Positions 9,260-17,519 of a DNA stretch of 64,000 nucleotides are shown here, in pieces. Each line of letters starts with the position of its first letter. Position 1 is the first letter of the stretch. This stretch comes from Paraburkholderia phytofirmans OLGA172 (GTDB lineage: Bacteria; Pseudomonadota; Gammaproteobacteria; Burkholderiales; Burkholderiaceae). The notes beneath the pieces are model-generated. The model was not told the DNA's origin. It did not search any database and was given only the letters and a program-made list of their open reading frames with translations. Both the position numbers and the translations under genes were made by a program. Location: contig NZ_CP014579.1 in assembly GCF_001634365.1 (NCBI RefSeq), forward strand, positions 2,046,001-2,110,000, written 5' to 3'.

Positions 9260-10912
9260 ATGAACACGTCCACGCTTGACGGTATCGCGCCGAACAACAC
9301 TTGCGACCTCCTCCAACTGGCACTAGCAGATGCATTCTGTCTGCTGGTGCATTTCCAGCCAGATTGGAATGCAACCGTTGCTTTCCAGACACCAGATATC
9401 CTGTTGTGGTTGCTTGAACATCAGAATCCCAGGCTCCTTGATGCCATCAGGGAGCGCAACGGGCTTGCCAAACTGGGCGAATCGCTGGCGCGACTGGAAC
9501 GGCTCCGGTCTGCATCCAACGACCATTGGATAGAGCACTGTTGGTATTCGGACTCACCCGACGTGCCGATGGAATACCCCGGCATCGACTACATGATAGA
9601 GAGGCTCGAGTTAACGGAGGAATTCCTCGCAGACAGCACTTATAGCCCACTGCTCGCAGCAGCGCACATCGCCAGTGCCCAACTGAGCGGGTTTGTACCT
9701 TTTTACAAGACTCGCGACGCGGCGGTGTCCCCGGATCCAGCTGCGCCTGCACACTTCCCTAGTCCCGTACCTGATCGAGATGTCGCACCTGTGCGGGAAT
9801 TCTCTGTTCCCGGAGCGACACCGATGGAAATTGCGCTCTCACGTGCAGCGAGCATTCTGGAAGAGTTGGATGATGGCAAGTGGTATCGATCCTTCTGGGA
9901 AACCGTCTACGCCCAGAAAGTCGGCGAATGGGTTGAGGAGGACCTCCCCCATCTCGCCCCCGCCCTGGTTAAGGAGGCCAACAGCTTTTTCGAATCGTTG
10001 CACGCATACCGGAGAGAAATGATCCGGGTCGAAGGTCACTGGAGTTGTCTGGGAGAACCGTTCCGCGCGTATCTCGAGCAAATCGCACACTTCCCCGAGG
10101 AAGCAAAGGCAAAAATTCGCCGCGTGATTGGCGACAGCAACCAGATTGAAGAACCTGAAAGAGGTGACGCTCAGCATCTTGAACGCGTTTGGGTCATGCT
10201 CTTGCGCCGACGATGCGGTCGCCAGAATGGTGCCAGTGTGCCGGCTATTTTCAGCCCGGAGATTCCGGACACGCTGGCTGGCATATTGAAGGACCCAAGC
10301 GCCGCAGACACAGCGTATCTCATCGACACGTCTGCGTTGCCCGAGAATATGGCTAACACAGTAAGCGAGAAACAATGTATCGCCGTGACTCTTGCAGATG
10401 ACTATCTGTTGCTGACACCGGAACTCTCAAAAGGAAGGCTGGATATGTTCGGTTTCTCCGCCAGAAACGACAGCGCCCACTATCACATTCTGGCGCTGAA
10501 CGACGCGTTCTGGTGTGAGCACAGCGCGCTATGGCCAAATCTTTTCTCATTTCGACAACACGTTCCCGTTCTCTACGTTTTCGGGGATGCGTGCCTGCTC
10601 GTGCAATACGAATTCAACCATTTCCTCGAGTTACGCTGGGTCGTGGATTACGACATGAGGCACATGTTGTGGCACAGGGAAGACAATGAAGGTTTCCCGG
10701 GAAAGCTGCCTGACTACATCAAGGTCCTGCCAGGCGGGACGCGACTCCGGCCGAAAATCATCGGGCATGTCAAGGACCTGAGAAAACTCAGGTCATCGAG
10801 AACACTTTGCGATGTGTATGAGCGTGCCAATCCTTCATTAACCGTCAAACAATCGACGGTGTTTCTGATCAGATCAGCCGTCGGGGCGGACGAAGCAGAC
10901 TGCTCTCAGTAA
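9260..10912 (+). CDS. Hypothetical protein, 550 aa
   Basis: Large acidic soluble protein that I do not recognise. The N-terminal third is helical (DLLQLALADAFCLLVHF, PDILLWLLEHQ), a Pro- and Asp-rich linker lies at about residues 165-195, and a second helical region follows (SRAASILEELDDGKWYRSF). The last 200 residues are richer in beta-type segments and aromatic residues (ALNDAFWCEHSALWPNLFSF). No nuclease, ATPase or helicase motif is evident. The ATG at 9260 has no clear Shine-Dalgarno sequence. Continuous coding over 1.65 kb without good competing frames makes it a real gene. It may form a unit with 8390-9028 and the methyltransferase region. Confidence 0.65.
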   Translation: MNTSTLDGIAPNNTCDLLQLALADAFCLLVHFQPDWNATVAFQTPDILLWLLEHQNPRLLDAIRERNGLAKLGESLARLERLRSASNDHWIEHCWYSDSPDVPMEYPGIDYMIERLELTEEFLADSTYSPLLAAAHIASAQLSGFVPFYKTRDAAVSPDPAAPAHFPSPVPDRDVAPVREFSVPGATPMEIALSRAASILEELDDGKWYRSFWETVYAQKVGEWVEEDLPHLAPALVKEANSFFESLHAYRREMIRVEGHWSCLGEPFRAYLEQIAHFPEEAKAKIRRVIGDSNQIEEPERGDAQHLERVWVMLLRRRCGRQNGASVPAIFSPEIPDTLAGILKDPSAADTAYLIDTSALPENMANTVSEKQCIAVTLADDYLLLTPELSKGRLDMFGFSARNDSAHYHILALNDAFWCEHSALWPNLFSFRQHVPVLYVFGDACLLVQYEFNHFLELRWVVDYDMRHMLWHREDNEGFPGKLPDYIKVLPGGTRLRPKIIGHVKDLRKLRSSRTLCDVYERANPSLTVKQSTVFLIRSAVGADEADCSQ

Positions 10913-11000
10913 GTACTTTATCCTGGCTCGCGATCACGACACGCTTCGTCGACTATCGCCGCACCGTAGACATCAGGGAAAATTGTCAGTCGACACTCAC

Positions 11001-11026
11001 AATAAACGATATATATTGTCGTTTTA
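11001..11026. promoter_or_regulatory. AT-rich imperfect palindrome, possible operator or promoter
   Basis: AAACGA and TCGTTT are separated by TATATATTG, inside an AT-rich patch upstream of the 11142 gene. The outer sequence AATAAACGATATAT resembles AATAAACGATCTAT at 28332-28345, upstream of the 28680 gene. This suggests a shared regulatory site, but the sample is only two. Confidence 0.35.
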
Positions 11027-11141
11027 AGGTGGCCCGGTGCGTGTGCTCTACTAACGCTGCGGGTCAGTTGCCATGTATTTCATGGCGGGTCAGAAAACGT
11101 AAGGCTGCGCGTGGTCGCACCACGGCTGGAGCAGAAACGTC

Positions 11142-11498
11142 ATGGAAATCCGGAATGCCCGACCCGTATCCGAGGTACCGCAGGTCACCCTCGTCAGGTG
11201 GAGGATCATGCGGACCGAAACGGGAAAGATGTACTTTGTCGGGGCTCGCGCCGACAAAGAAACGGCCCGCGTTAGCAGCCCAATCATTAGCTTCGACCCA
11301 GACCGGCGGCGTGGTGTCACGCAGTCCAAACGGATATATCAACTGGAAGGCGAACCCGACTTCGATCATCAGGCTGAAGGTCTGTGGAAAGAATGGTGCG
11401 TTGCGCGCAAGATTTTTCGGTACGAGGACATTACGCTCACAGCGCTGTCGGGCAGAGCTGCAAACAACACTGGACAGATCACGAACCACAAAAGATAG
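11142..11498 (+). CDS. Conserved hypothetical protein, 118 aa
   Basis: Small soluble protein. The central part resembles, from memory, a group of short hypothetical proteins found in accessory regions of Burkholderia, Ralstonia and Xanthomonas: VTLVRWRIMRTETGKMYFVG, then RVSSPIISFDPDRRRGVT and SKRIYQLEGEPDFDHQAEGLW. I know of no assigned function. The pattern (Trp-rich beta strands, FDP turn, RRG) suggests a single small beta domain. The ATG at 11142 leaves the whole conserved block intact. A longer frame in another register covers the same DNA but lacks this resemblance and is a shadow. Confidence 0.65.
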   Translation: MEIRNARPVSEVPQVTLVRWRIMRTETGKMYFVGARADKETARVSSPIISFDPDRRRGVTQSKRIYQLEGEPDFDHQAEGLWKEWCVARKIFRYEDITLTALSGRAANNTGQITNHKR

Positions 11499-11689
11499 CG
11501 CATCAAGCTACTTCCTGATCGACTGCCGCCTCTCGACAGCAGAGGGTCGAAAAGTCCTGCGGAACTTCGCACGCCATCTAACCCGTTGGCTTTCTGTCCA
11601 GAGGGATGACGCAGGGGAATAAAAAGCGGCCCTATACAGACAGAGCTTACTCACTCACGAAATTTTCCTAACCATCTCATAAACATTCA

Positions 11690-12349
11690 ATGAACTTCTC
11701 TCTCGTAAAGCCATCGACCAGTCTTGAACGGATACCCATGCTGCAAGGCGGTGTTGTCGATTTTCATGCGCTGGGTTTCCGTAGCCTGTCCGATTTTGAA
11801 TCAGTCCTTTCACATATGGTGAGCAACGGGTTTAAACCCAGCGATTTTCTGGACTTTTTCGGAAAACAATATGAGGATAGTCCGTTTATCGGGGCTGCTG
11901 ACCGCCTGTACAACCACGGAACGGGGGCCATTAGCTTCGACCCGGCGCCGCTGGTCCACGCGTCCGAATTCGGCGCGTATGTCAGCGCCTGGGTTTGGGT
12001 CGACAAGGACCCGGACTTGATAGATTGGAGTACAGAACCGGAGAGTCGCCCGTATCAGCGCCAGCGGGACTTCAGCGAACAGCTACGAGAAATGCAAGAG
12101 GACGGGCTCACGGCACAGATGTGCATCGATTATTTCGGGCTGCGGGAATGCAACCTCCATTACGTCGCGAGCGCGCGCAGACAATGCCCATATGCGCGTG
12201 GCATGGTGTGCTTCGATGCAGACCCCATTGTTTCCGAATCCGCGTACGGAGCATATGTGAGCGCGTGGTTGTGGGTGTGGAATCAGGAGATTGGCACTGA
12301 CAATCTCACCCGATATCGCTGTTTGGCCCTCCCGGAAGTGCTGCCGTAG
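11690..12349 (+). CDS. Protein with two GAYVSAWVWV domains
   Basis: A 219-residue protein built from two copies of the same ~70-residue domain, at about residues 30-110 and 125-205. Each copy has a helical lead ending in FFG or YFG, a conserved A-x-R pair, a G-x-x-x-FD-x-x-P turn, and the strongly conserved ending GAYVSAWVWV (first copy) or GAYVSAWLWV (second). A single, broken copy lies at 4172-4528. There is no signal peptide or membrane helix. I do not recognise the domain; the run of small and aromatic residues suggests a buried beta strand pair. The first ATG at 11690 follows an AT-rich stretch but has no strong ribosome site. No function is proposed. Confidence 0.7.
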   Translation: MNFSLVKPSTSLERIPMLQGGVVDFHALGFRSLSDFESVLSHMVSNGFKPSDFLDFFGKQYEDSPFIGAADRLYNHGTGAISFDPAPLVHASEFGAYVSAWVWVDKDPDLIDWSTEPESRPYQRQRDFSEQLREMQEDGLTAQMCIDYFGLRECNLHYVASARRQCPYARGMVCFDADPIVSESAYGAYVSAWLWVWNQEIGTDNLTRYRCLALPEVLP

Positions 12350-12858
12350 CGAGGAAGCAACCAGCGGCTTGCTGTGCAGGGCTCTGTTCATTCTACAGAT
12401 GACTTTTCCGCGAAGGCATAAGAACGCCCTGATCGCATGAAGATGCATTTTCATACGTAAAACACCAAGGCACGCCGCATGCAAAAGGGCGTCCCTATCG
12501 CGCGGGACCTCCGATGCGCAGAAACAATGAATGACGCCAGCTCGCAGGCTAATATATAAGCGATAACACAGGTTGCTTATTGTTTCGATGATGACTGAGC
12601 GGTCTGCATGCTGTCCGTACTTCGCTAGACGGGTGAATCACGAACAGCGTACAGTTCCGACACGGCTCCAGCATTGACGTGCGCAATCGATGGAGATTGA
12701 AATTGCAGGAAGACAATGCTCCTCTGATACGAAACGGCTGGCACCTGCAGGTTCACGCGGGCGAGTGGCAGTGCGGTAGTGAGGCCCTTCCGTGTGTCGC
12801 TGAGCAGCAGGACCCGGGGTCGCCTGGGCGGCCCGGGCAAATCCTTGGGAACAGCAGC
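12350..12858. other. Gap of about 500 bases
   Basis: No convincing gene. An AT-rich patch at 12550-12590 contains TATAAGCGATAACAC and TTGCTTATTG, an imperfect inverted motif (AAGC...GCTT). Its left half resembles the perfect palindrome at 28369-28389. It may be a promoter or operator for the genes to the right. Confidence 0.35.
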
Positions 12859-13167
12859 ATGCGCACACTGGAGGCGGTCAGGAGAACGATGCTGATCGAT
12901 GGTCCCGCGCCGCTACGAAGAGAATCCGACGACGGCGAGCTTTTCAGTTATCTCGTTCACCTTGGCGTACACCGGTCCAACAGCCGACGTGTGCCAATCG
13001 CGCGCTTCGATGTCGTGCTGCGATCGGGTGTTTTGAACGCAAGCGTTCTGCTGGTTGATTCTCCCCGCTTCGATATTGAACCGCTCATCTACAAGCCGGA
13101 GGACGGGATATGGGACGTCGCCCGACTGGTTTTGTCAGCGCTGCTCACGCCGCTGCATTCGATTTGA
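12859..13167 (+). CDS. Hypothetical protein, 102 aa
   Basis: A small protein of unknown family with a charged N-terminus and a C-terminal stretch of alternating hydrophobic residues (ARFDVVLRSGVLNASVLLVD). The end, DGIWDVARLVLSALLTPL, looks like an amphipathic helix. Two starts compete: ATG at 12859, and ATG at 12889 with AGGAG four bases upstream. The in-frame sequence further upstream looks non-coding. The next small membrane protein begins 99 bases downstream on the same strand, so joint transcription is plausible. No function is proposed. Confidence 0.5.
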   Translation: MRTLEAVRRTMLIDGPAPLRRESDDGELFSYLVHLGVHRSNSRRVPIARFDVVLRSGVLNASVLLVDSPRFDIEPLIYKPEDGIWDVARLVLSALLTPLHSI

Positions 13168-13266
13168 CAGCGCCGAACATAAACGTCCTACGGGCGATAC
13201 CCACCAATGACGGCTGCGACTCGGCCGAAAGCCCGCTCAATACCTCGCGAAAAGGAGGCATACGCT

Positions 13267-13422
13267 TTGAAGAACATAACTGCGCATCAAGCCTTCCTGC
13301 TGACGTATCCGTTCGCGGTTGTATTGCTCGCCGGTTTGCTGGTGGTGGGGCTACGGCGCGCATTTCGATGCCTGGTGTTCAGGAAAGTGGTGCCAAAGTG
13401 CCGGAAAATTACGCGCCAGTAA
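13267..13422 (+). CDS. Small single-pass membrane protein with TTG start
   Basis: A 51-residue protein with one clear membrane helix (about residues 9-30, LLTYPFAVVLLAGLLVVGL) and a short, very basic C-terminal tail (RRAFRCLVFRKVVPKCRKITRQ region). By the positive-inside rule the tail should be cytoplasmic. The start is a TTG at 13267, chosen because AAAGGAGG (13251-13258) lies 8 bases upstream, an almost ideal ribosome site. An ATG at 13207 in the same frame has no such site. Short basic one-helix proteins of this kind include toxins, holin-like proteins and regulators of membrane enzymes; nothing here discriminates among them. Confidence 0.55.
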   Translation: MKNITAHQAFLLTYPFAVVLLAGLLVVGLRRAFRCLVFRKVVPKCRKITRQ

Positions 13423-13752
13423 CGCCGTAAGGCTTTACGGCAAAGTGGTCGCGAGTCACTGCTGGAGGTGTGCGCAGCTCGCCTCGCTCAAGCCGACGAA
13501 CAGGCCGGGCGAAAGCCGTTCGTCCTTACGGATGAGCAGTTAGAGTGAACCGACTCAGCAACGCTGGGGCAGCATGCGGCGGATCCATGAAAAGCGGCTC
13601 ACAGGTCAGAGAGCATGGCCACTTGATTCGCCCGTACCACAGTATTCATGCTGGTTGCCGAGCGGCGTGATTCTGAACGGAGGTAATGATGCAGAAGTCT
13701 TCCCCGCGATCGTGGAACTCCGTAAGCCTTCAAAACGATAGTTGCGCATGGT
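13423..13752. other. Gap of about 330 bases
   Basis: No gene, repeat or RNA is supported here. Frames on both strands are short and lack ribosome sites. Confidence 0.35.
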
Positions 13753-14175
13753 TTGTTACGCAGGGGGGTGTCCCGAGTCATTGGCGCTGCCGACGCAGAT
13801 CTTCTGTTTGTCTTTGATATCGCGCGCTCGGAATGTCTCCGTCTGCATCTCCTTGAAAATCGAACTTTCAGTCGGGTAAAGGATGAATTGACGGAACTGG
13901 CTCGCCTGCATTCATCGCGAGACGTGCTGGTTACGGATCACGTCAGGATTCTGCATGCGCTCGTAACCACCGGTGCTGCGTGTAACCGTCCAGCCGCATC
14001 ATTTCTGGACAAGTCCGTCCCCTTGATGCCATCCATTGCACAATGCCTCAAGTCCATGGAGGAGCTACTAAATCAGCCAGAAATTCAGCAGGCAACGTGC
14101 ACAGCAAGCACAAACGATCTGTTGGAGGATTGGCGCGTTCAGTACAGCAGGCAAAAGCCCGACAGGACGAAGTAA
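13753..14175 (+). CDS. Hypothetical protein, about 140 aa
   Basis: Possible soluble helical protein with plausible composition (FDIARSECLRLHLLEN, then DELTELARLH and SIAQCLKSMEELLN). The frame opens with TTG at 13753, and a GTG at 13768 is an equally weak alternative; neither has a good ribosome site. No family is recognised. It ends about 170 bases before the long stem-loop that closes the convergent HTH gene. It may be a gene fragment. Confidence 0.35.
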   Translation: MLRRGVSRVIGAADADLLFVFDIARSECLRLHLLENRTFSRVKDELTELARLHSSRDVLVTDHVRILHALVTTGAACNRPAASFLDKSVPLMPSIAQCLKSMEELLNQPEIQQATCTASTNDLLEDWRVQYSRQKPDRTK

Positions 14176-14344
14176 AGGCCTCTGCCCGGCCAGGCTGTCA
14201 GGGGTCGAACGGACGCACAGCCTCTACGATTTTTTCCGTGGTAGCTGATATCTGGTCTGCCGCAGAGCTGGTTAGGCATCTGTGCAAGACGTGTTTGCAT
14301 CGCTTGCCTGCTCGTTCCGGGTCACCCAACAATGTGAGCACTAC

Positions 14345-14409
14345 CTAGACATCATGTATGGACCTGCCGCACCTCAAGGTACGCGGCAGCGTCCATACAT
14401 GATGTCTAG
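14345..14409. terminator. Long stem-loop between convergent genes
   Basis: A near-perfect 65-base inverted repeat. A 19-bp outer stem begins CTAGACATCATGTATGGAC. A further 7-bp inner stem (CTGCCGC/GCGGCAG) follows after a one-base bulge, around a short loop. The TAG at 14406-14408 is the stop codon of the HTH gene, so the stem begins inside its stop. It probably ends transcription in both directions; there is no long T-run, so it may also act as an RNA-protecting hairpin. Both ends being CTAG leaves open a miniature mobile element. Confidence 0.6.
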
Positions 14410-14618
14410 CGTCTCTGCTTTTGCGAGACCTCCATGTACTCCTCCATCGCCCTTGCTTGTCTTTTTTTCGCAGCGGAGACATACGCCTCCGCTTCTGTAT
14501 CATCGAACAGTGGCTCGCCGTTCGGGGCCGCCGACGCACGAATATCACCCTGTGAGACAAGCTTGCGCACGTACGTCCACGATACATTAAGTCGCTGCGC
14601 CAGCTCAGGAAGGGTCAT
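14406..14618 (-). CDS. Small helix-turn-helix DNA-binding protein (excisionase/MerR-like)
   Basis: A 70-residue protein. Residues 1-28 form a clear helix-turn-helix (MTLPELAQRLNVSWTYVRKL), followed by the short wing typical of the excisionase/MerR-like HTH_17 group (SQGDIRASAAPNGEPLFDD). The C-terminal tail (AEAYVSAAKKRQARAMEEY) is a charged helix. Such proteins act as excisionases or as antitoxins that repress a toxin gene. No toxin gene follows, because the long stem-loop closes the transcript. The ATG at 14618 has AGGAG six bases upstream. Confidence 0.75.
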   Translation of the reverse strand: MTLPELAQRLNVSWTYVRKLVSQGDIRASAAPNGEPLFDDTEAEAYVSAAKKRQARAMEEYMEVSQKQRR

Positions 14619-14737
14619 TGACGGCTCCTATGACGTGTTTGACGACGGCGGCGAACGCGAGCAGCAAGGAGTTTTCACTTGCTACCAGCTTTCAATCGAT
14701 GCGCACTGCGTTCAATGCAAGACAGACTGACTCTATC

Positions 14738-14766
14738 GCTCCCTGACGGTGGTCCCGTCAGGGAGC
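14738..14766. terminator. Perfect 12-bp hairpin
   Basis: GCTCCCTGACGG pairs with CCGTCAGGGAGC around a five-base loop (TGGTC). It lies just outside the likely left end of the IS66-family element. GC-rich and compact, it would end transcription entering from the left; no T-run follows. Confidence 0.5.
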
Positions 14767-14857
14767 CACACTGTCGTAAGCGGTGATTTCGGCGCACATA
14801 GATTCCTGATGCCAGCAGGCGCAGCATGTGTCCACCTCAACAACAGGTGGACACCTC

Positions 14858-15349
14858 ATGACACAGACTCCCGATGTCCCGAAGCTTGAGCCCATCGGCA
14901 CGAGCGGTGATGGCCAGCGGCACTACTACGACGAGCAGGCCAGGCAGGCGCTGGTCGAGGCCTGCCTTCAGCCAGGCGTATCTCTGGCGGGCCTGGCACT
15001 CAAGGCCGGCGTGAACGCGAACCTGTTGCGCAAGTGGGTCAGCAAGCACCGGGCGAAGCGCGACGCCGCCGCGGCGGCGCCGGTAACCGGCGGTGTGCCG
15101 GCGGCGTTCATTCCGGTCGTCGAGGTGGAGGATGTTGCGACGAGACCCGCGCCGCCCGCGGAGCCAGAACCGCTGCCCGCGCCCCGCCAGCCGGTACGTG
15201 CGTCGCAACGTCCGCCGTTGTCCTCGCGCGTGGTAGCGCAGTTGCCAAACGGCGTAAGCGTTGAGCTTGAATGCACGGGACAGGATGCCGCACTGGTGAC
15301 GGCCATGATCGAAACGCTGGGACGCTGCCATGTTCCGGCTCGACGCTGA
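14858..15349 (+). CDS. tnpA: IS66-family accessory protein TnpA
   Basis: About 163 residues. The N-terminal half has the helix-turn-helix of IS66 TnpA (ARQALVEACLQPGVSLAGLA, then NANLLRKWVSKH). This is followed by a Pro- and Ala-rich linker and a small C-terminal domain ending in VELECTGQDAALVTAMIETL. It is required with TnpB for IS66 movement but is not itself the DDE enzyme. The ATG at 14858 has AGGTGG upstream; an alternative start lies 30 bases earlier. The end overlaps tnpB by 20 bases, the usual IS66 coupling. Confidence 0.8.
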   Translation: MTQTPDVPKLEPIGTSGDGQRHYYDEQARQALVEACLQPGVSLAGLALKAGVNANLLRKWVSKHRAKRDAAAAAPVTGGVPAAFIPVVEVEDVATRPAPPAEPEPLPAPRQPVRASQRPPLSSRVVAQLPNGVSVELECTGQDAALVTAMIETLGRCHVPARR

Positions 15350-15683
15350 CCTGCGGGTCTACCTGCACCGCGATGCGGTCGATTTCCGGGCCGGGATTAA
15401 CGGTCTGGTCACGCGGGTCGAACAGTCGATGCAGCTTGATCCGTTTGCCCGTGCCGTCTTTGCGTTCCGCAACCGGCGGGCCAACCGCATCAAGCTGCTC
15501 TTCTATGACCGCTCGGGTTTCTGGTTAATGATGAAGCGCCTGGAGGCAGACCATTTCGTGTGGCCACGCCGGCAGCAGACGGTGGTCGAGCTGACGAGCG
15601 AGCAGCTACATTGGCTGCTCGATGGCATCGACATTGACGCGGTGCGCCGCCACCCGGAACGGCAGTACCGATACACGGGCTGA
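15330..15683 (+). CDS. tnpB: IS66-family accessory protein TnpB
   Basis: A 117-residue protein of the IS66 Orf2 family. Diagnostic segments are VYLHRDAVDFRAGINGL near residues 10-26, FAFRNRRANRIKLLFYD in the middle, and GFWLMMKRLEADHFVWP after it. TnpB is small, basic and of unknown biochemical action, but is needed for transposition. It appears complete. Confidence 0.88.
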   Translation: MFRLDADLRVYLHRDAVDFRAGINGLVTRVEQSMQLDPFARAVFAFRNRRANRIKLLFYDRSGFWLMMKRLEADHFVWPRRQQTVVELTSEQLHWLLDGIDIDAVRRHPERQYRYTG

Positions 15684-15775
15684 CGGTTCGCACCGCGCTG
15701 CGGTCGTTGCCTGTAAACAACGACGAGGCAATGGTGACCTGGCCGCCATCCCGGCCCGGCGCTATCCTGGATGGC

Positions 15776-17137
15776 ATGGATGCCAACAAACCCAACCGCT
15801 CCCTCGGGGACGATCTCAAACACCTCCCGCACGATGCGCTGATCGCGCGCATTCTCGAGCTTGAGAACCGCAACCACCAGCTCGCGCAGCGGATCGCCCA
15901 GCTCGAGGAGCAGTTCCGGCTCGCGCAGTCAAAGCGCTTTGCGCCAGGCAGCGAGAAGCTCAAGGATTGCGTGTTCGATGAAGCCGAGCAGATGGCCGCG
16001 GCAGCGTCCGATGACGAGGATGATCCGGATGACCCATTCTCGCTGCCTGACACGGCCTTGCCGCAGACGGATGAGCCCGCGCACCGCAAGCGTGGACGCA
16101 AGCCCCTGCCCGCACATCTGCCGCGCACACGCATCGAGTACGACCTGTCCGAAGAACAGAAAGTCTGCCCGTGCTGCCAGAACGCGCTACACCGGATCGG
16201 CGAGGAAGTCAGTGAGCAGTTGCACATCGAGGTGAAGGCTTCGGTGCTGCAGCACGCGCGGTTCAAATATGCGTGCCGCCATTGCGAGCGCAACGCGGAG
16301 CGCACGCCGGTCATCACGGCGCCGATGCCCGCACAGCCGCTGCCGGGCAGCAACGCGAGCGCGGCGCTCATCGCAACGGTGACGACCGGAAAGTACGTGG
16401 ACGGCACGCCGCTGTACCGGATGGAAGACGCACTGGCACGCGCCGACATTCCGGTGGGCCGCGGCACACTGGCCAACTGGATCATCCGGCCCGCCGAGCT
16501 GCACTACAGCCGGCTGTACGAGGCGCTGCGCCGCACGCTGCTGTCGCAGCCGCTGATCCACGGCGACGAGACGACGGTACAGGTGCTCAAGGAACCGGGC
16601 AAGACCGCGCAGAGCAAGTCGTACATGTGGACCTATCGCAGCGCAGAGGACTGCGAACAGCCCGCGGTGCTGTTCGACTACCAGCCGGGGCGCGGCCAGG
16701 AATATCCGCAGGCGTTCCTGGCGGACTACAAGGGCATGCTGATGACCGACGGGTACAGCGCGTGGCGCACGCTCGACGGCGTGACCCACTTCGGCTGTTT
16801 TGCGCACGCCAGGCGGATGTATGTGGACGCGCACAAGGGGCAGAACAAACCCGGCGGTCGTGCCCGTCAGGCGCTCGATTACTTCAAGGCGCTGTACCAG
16901 GTCGAGACGCTCGCGCGGGGCGACCTGCCCGAGGGCGAGGCACGGGCTGACTTCACGTACCGGCTGCGACAGCAGCACAGCGTACCGCTGCTGGATGCGT
17001 TCAAGGCGTGGCTGGACGAACACGAGCCGCTGGTGTTGCCCGAGAGTCTGCTGGGCAAGGCCATCGCCTACACGCGCAACCAGTGGGAATACCTGCGCCG
17101 TTACGTCGACGATGGACGTGCGCCAATCGACAACAAC
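15776..17137 (+). pseudogene. tnpC: IS66-family transposase TnpC, 5' part
   Basis: About 454 codons of the IS66 DDE transposase. They show the leucine-zipper N-terminus (ALIARILELENRNHQLAQRI), the zinc-binding segment VCPCCQNALHRIGEEVSE, a catalytic Asp in QPLIHGDETTVQVL, MLMTDGYSAW, the HFGCFAHARRMY region, and the conserved Glu region ending APIDNN. Coding homology stops at 17137, where an IS91-like element begins; the frame runs on to 17224 in unrelated sequence. The missing C-terminus is at 23178-23429. The start could also be the in-frame TTG at 15707. The enzyme cannot be made as one protein. Confidence 0.85.
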
Positions 17138-17143
17138 TGGTGT

Positions 17144-17161
17144 CATGCCGCTAGCGGCATG
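17144..17161. repeat. Perfect 18-bp palindrome at the IS91-like terminus
   Basis: CATGCCGCTAGCGGCATG lies seven bases inside the junction with IS66 tnpC. A terminal hairpin of this type is expected at the origin or terminator end of IS91-family elements. Confidence 0.6.
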
Positions 17162-17519
17162 AGGCAGAGATTTTTTTGGTTGGCGGTCGCGGCAACCAGC
17201 GCATCGCCATGTCGTCGGACCTGATCCGCGACCGGTAATCAAAAAAATGTTTGTGCTAAACCGCTCCACAGGCGGTGGCGGCTATGGGCATTGAATGACC
17301 GCCGCGGTAATTTGTGATGTCTTGCAGTGGCGATCAGACACGGACTTCCGGCGAGAGTGGGAAGCATCACGTGTAAAGGAAGCGGGAATGCGCGCGTGAA
17401 CCGGGAAATCACCCGCCGTTCTGGAGTACGCTGGTGCGCCAGCAGATCGAAGGCACGAGTGCAGCCGCGTTGGCCTCGTCAGGAAAGGTGAACGTGTACG
17501 GAAACAGGTGCGGTGGCAA
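17162..17519. other. Non-coding end region of the IS91-like element
   Basis: No gene is supported between the terminal palindrome and the stop of the transposase. This spacing fits a terminal region downstream of an HUH transposase gene. Confidence 0.4.

Noticed and set aside
11029..11622. 197-residue plus-strand frame
   Set aside because: Covers the 11142-11498 gene in another register; only the latter resembles a conserved protein.
15490..17269. Long minus-strand frames of 331 and 360 residues across IS66
   Set aside because: Antisense shadows of tnpB/tnpC, which have clear family motifs on the plus strand.
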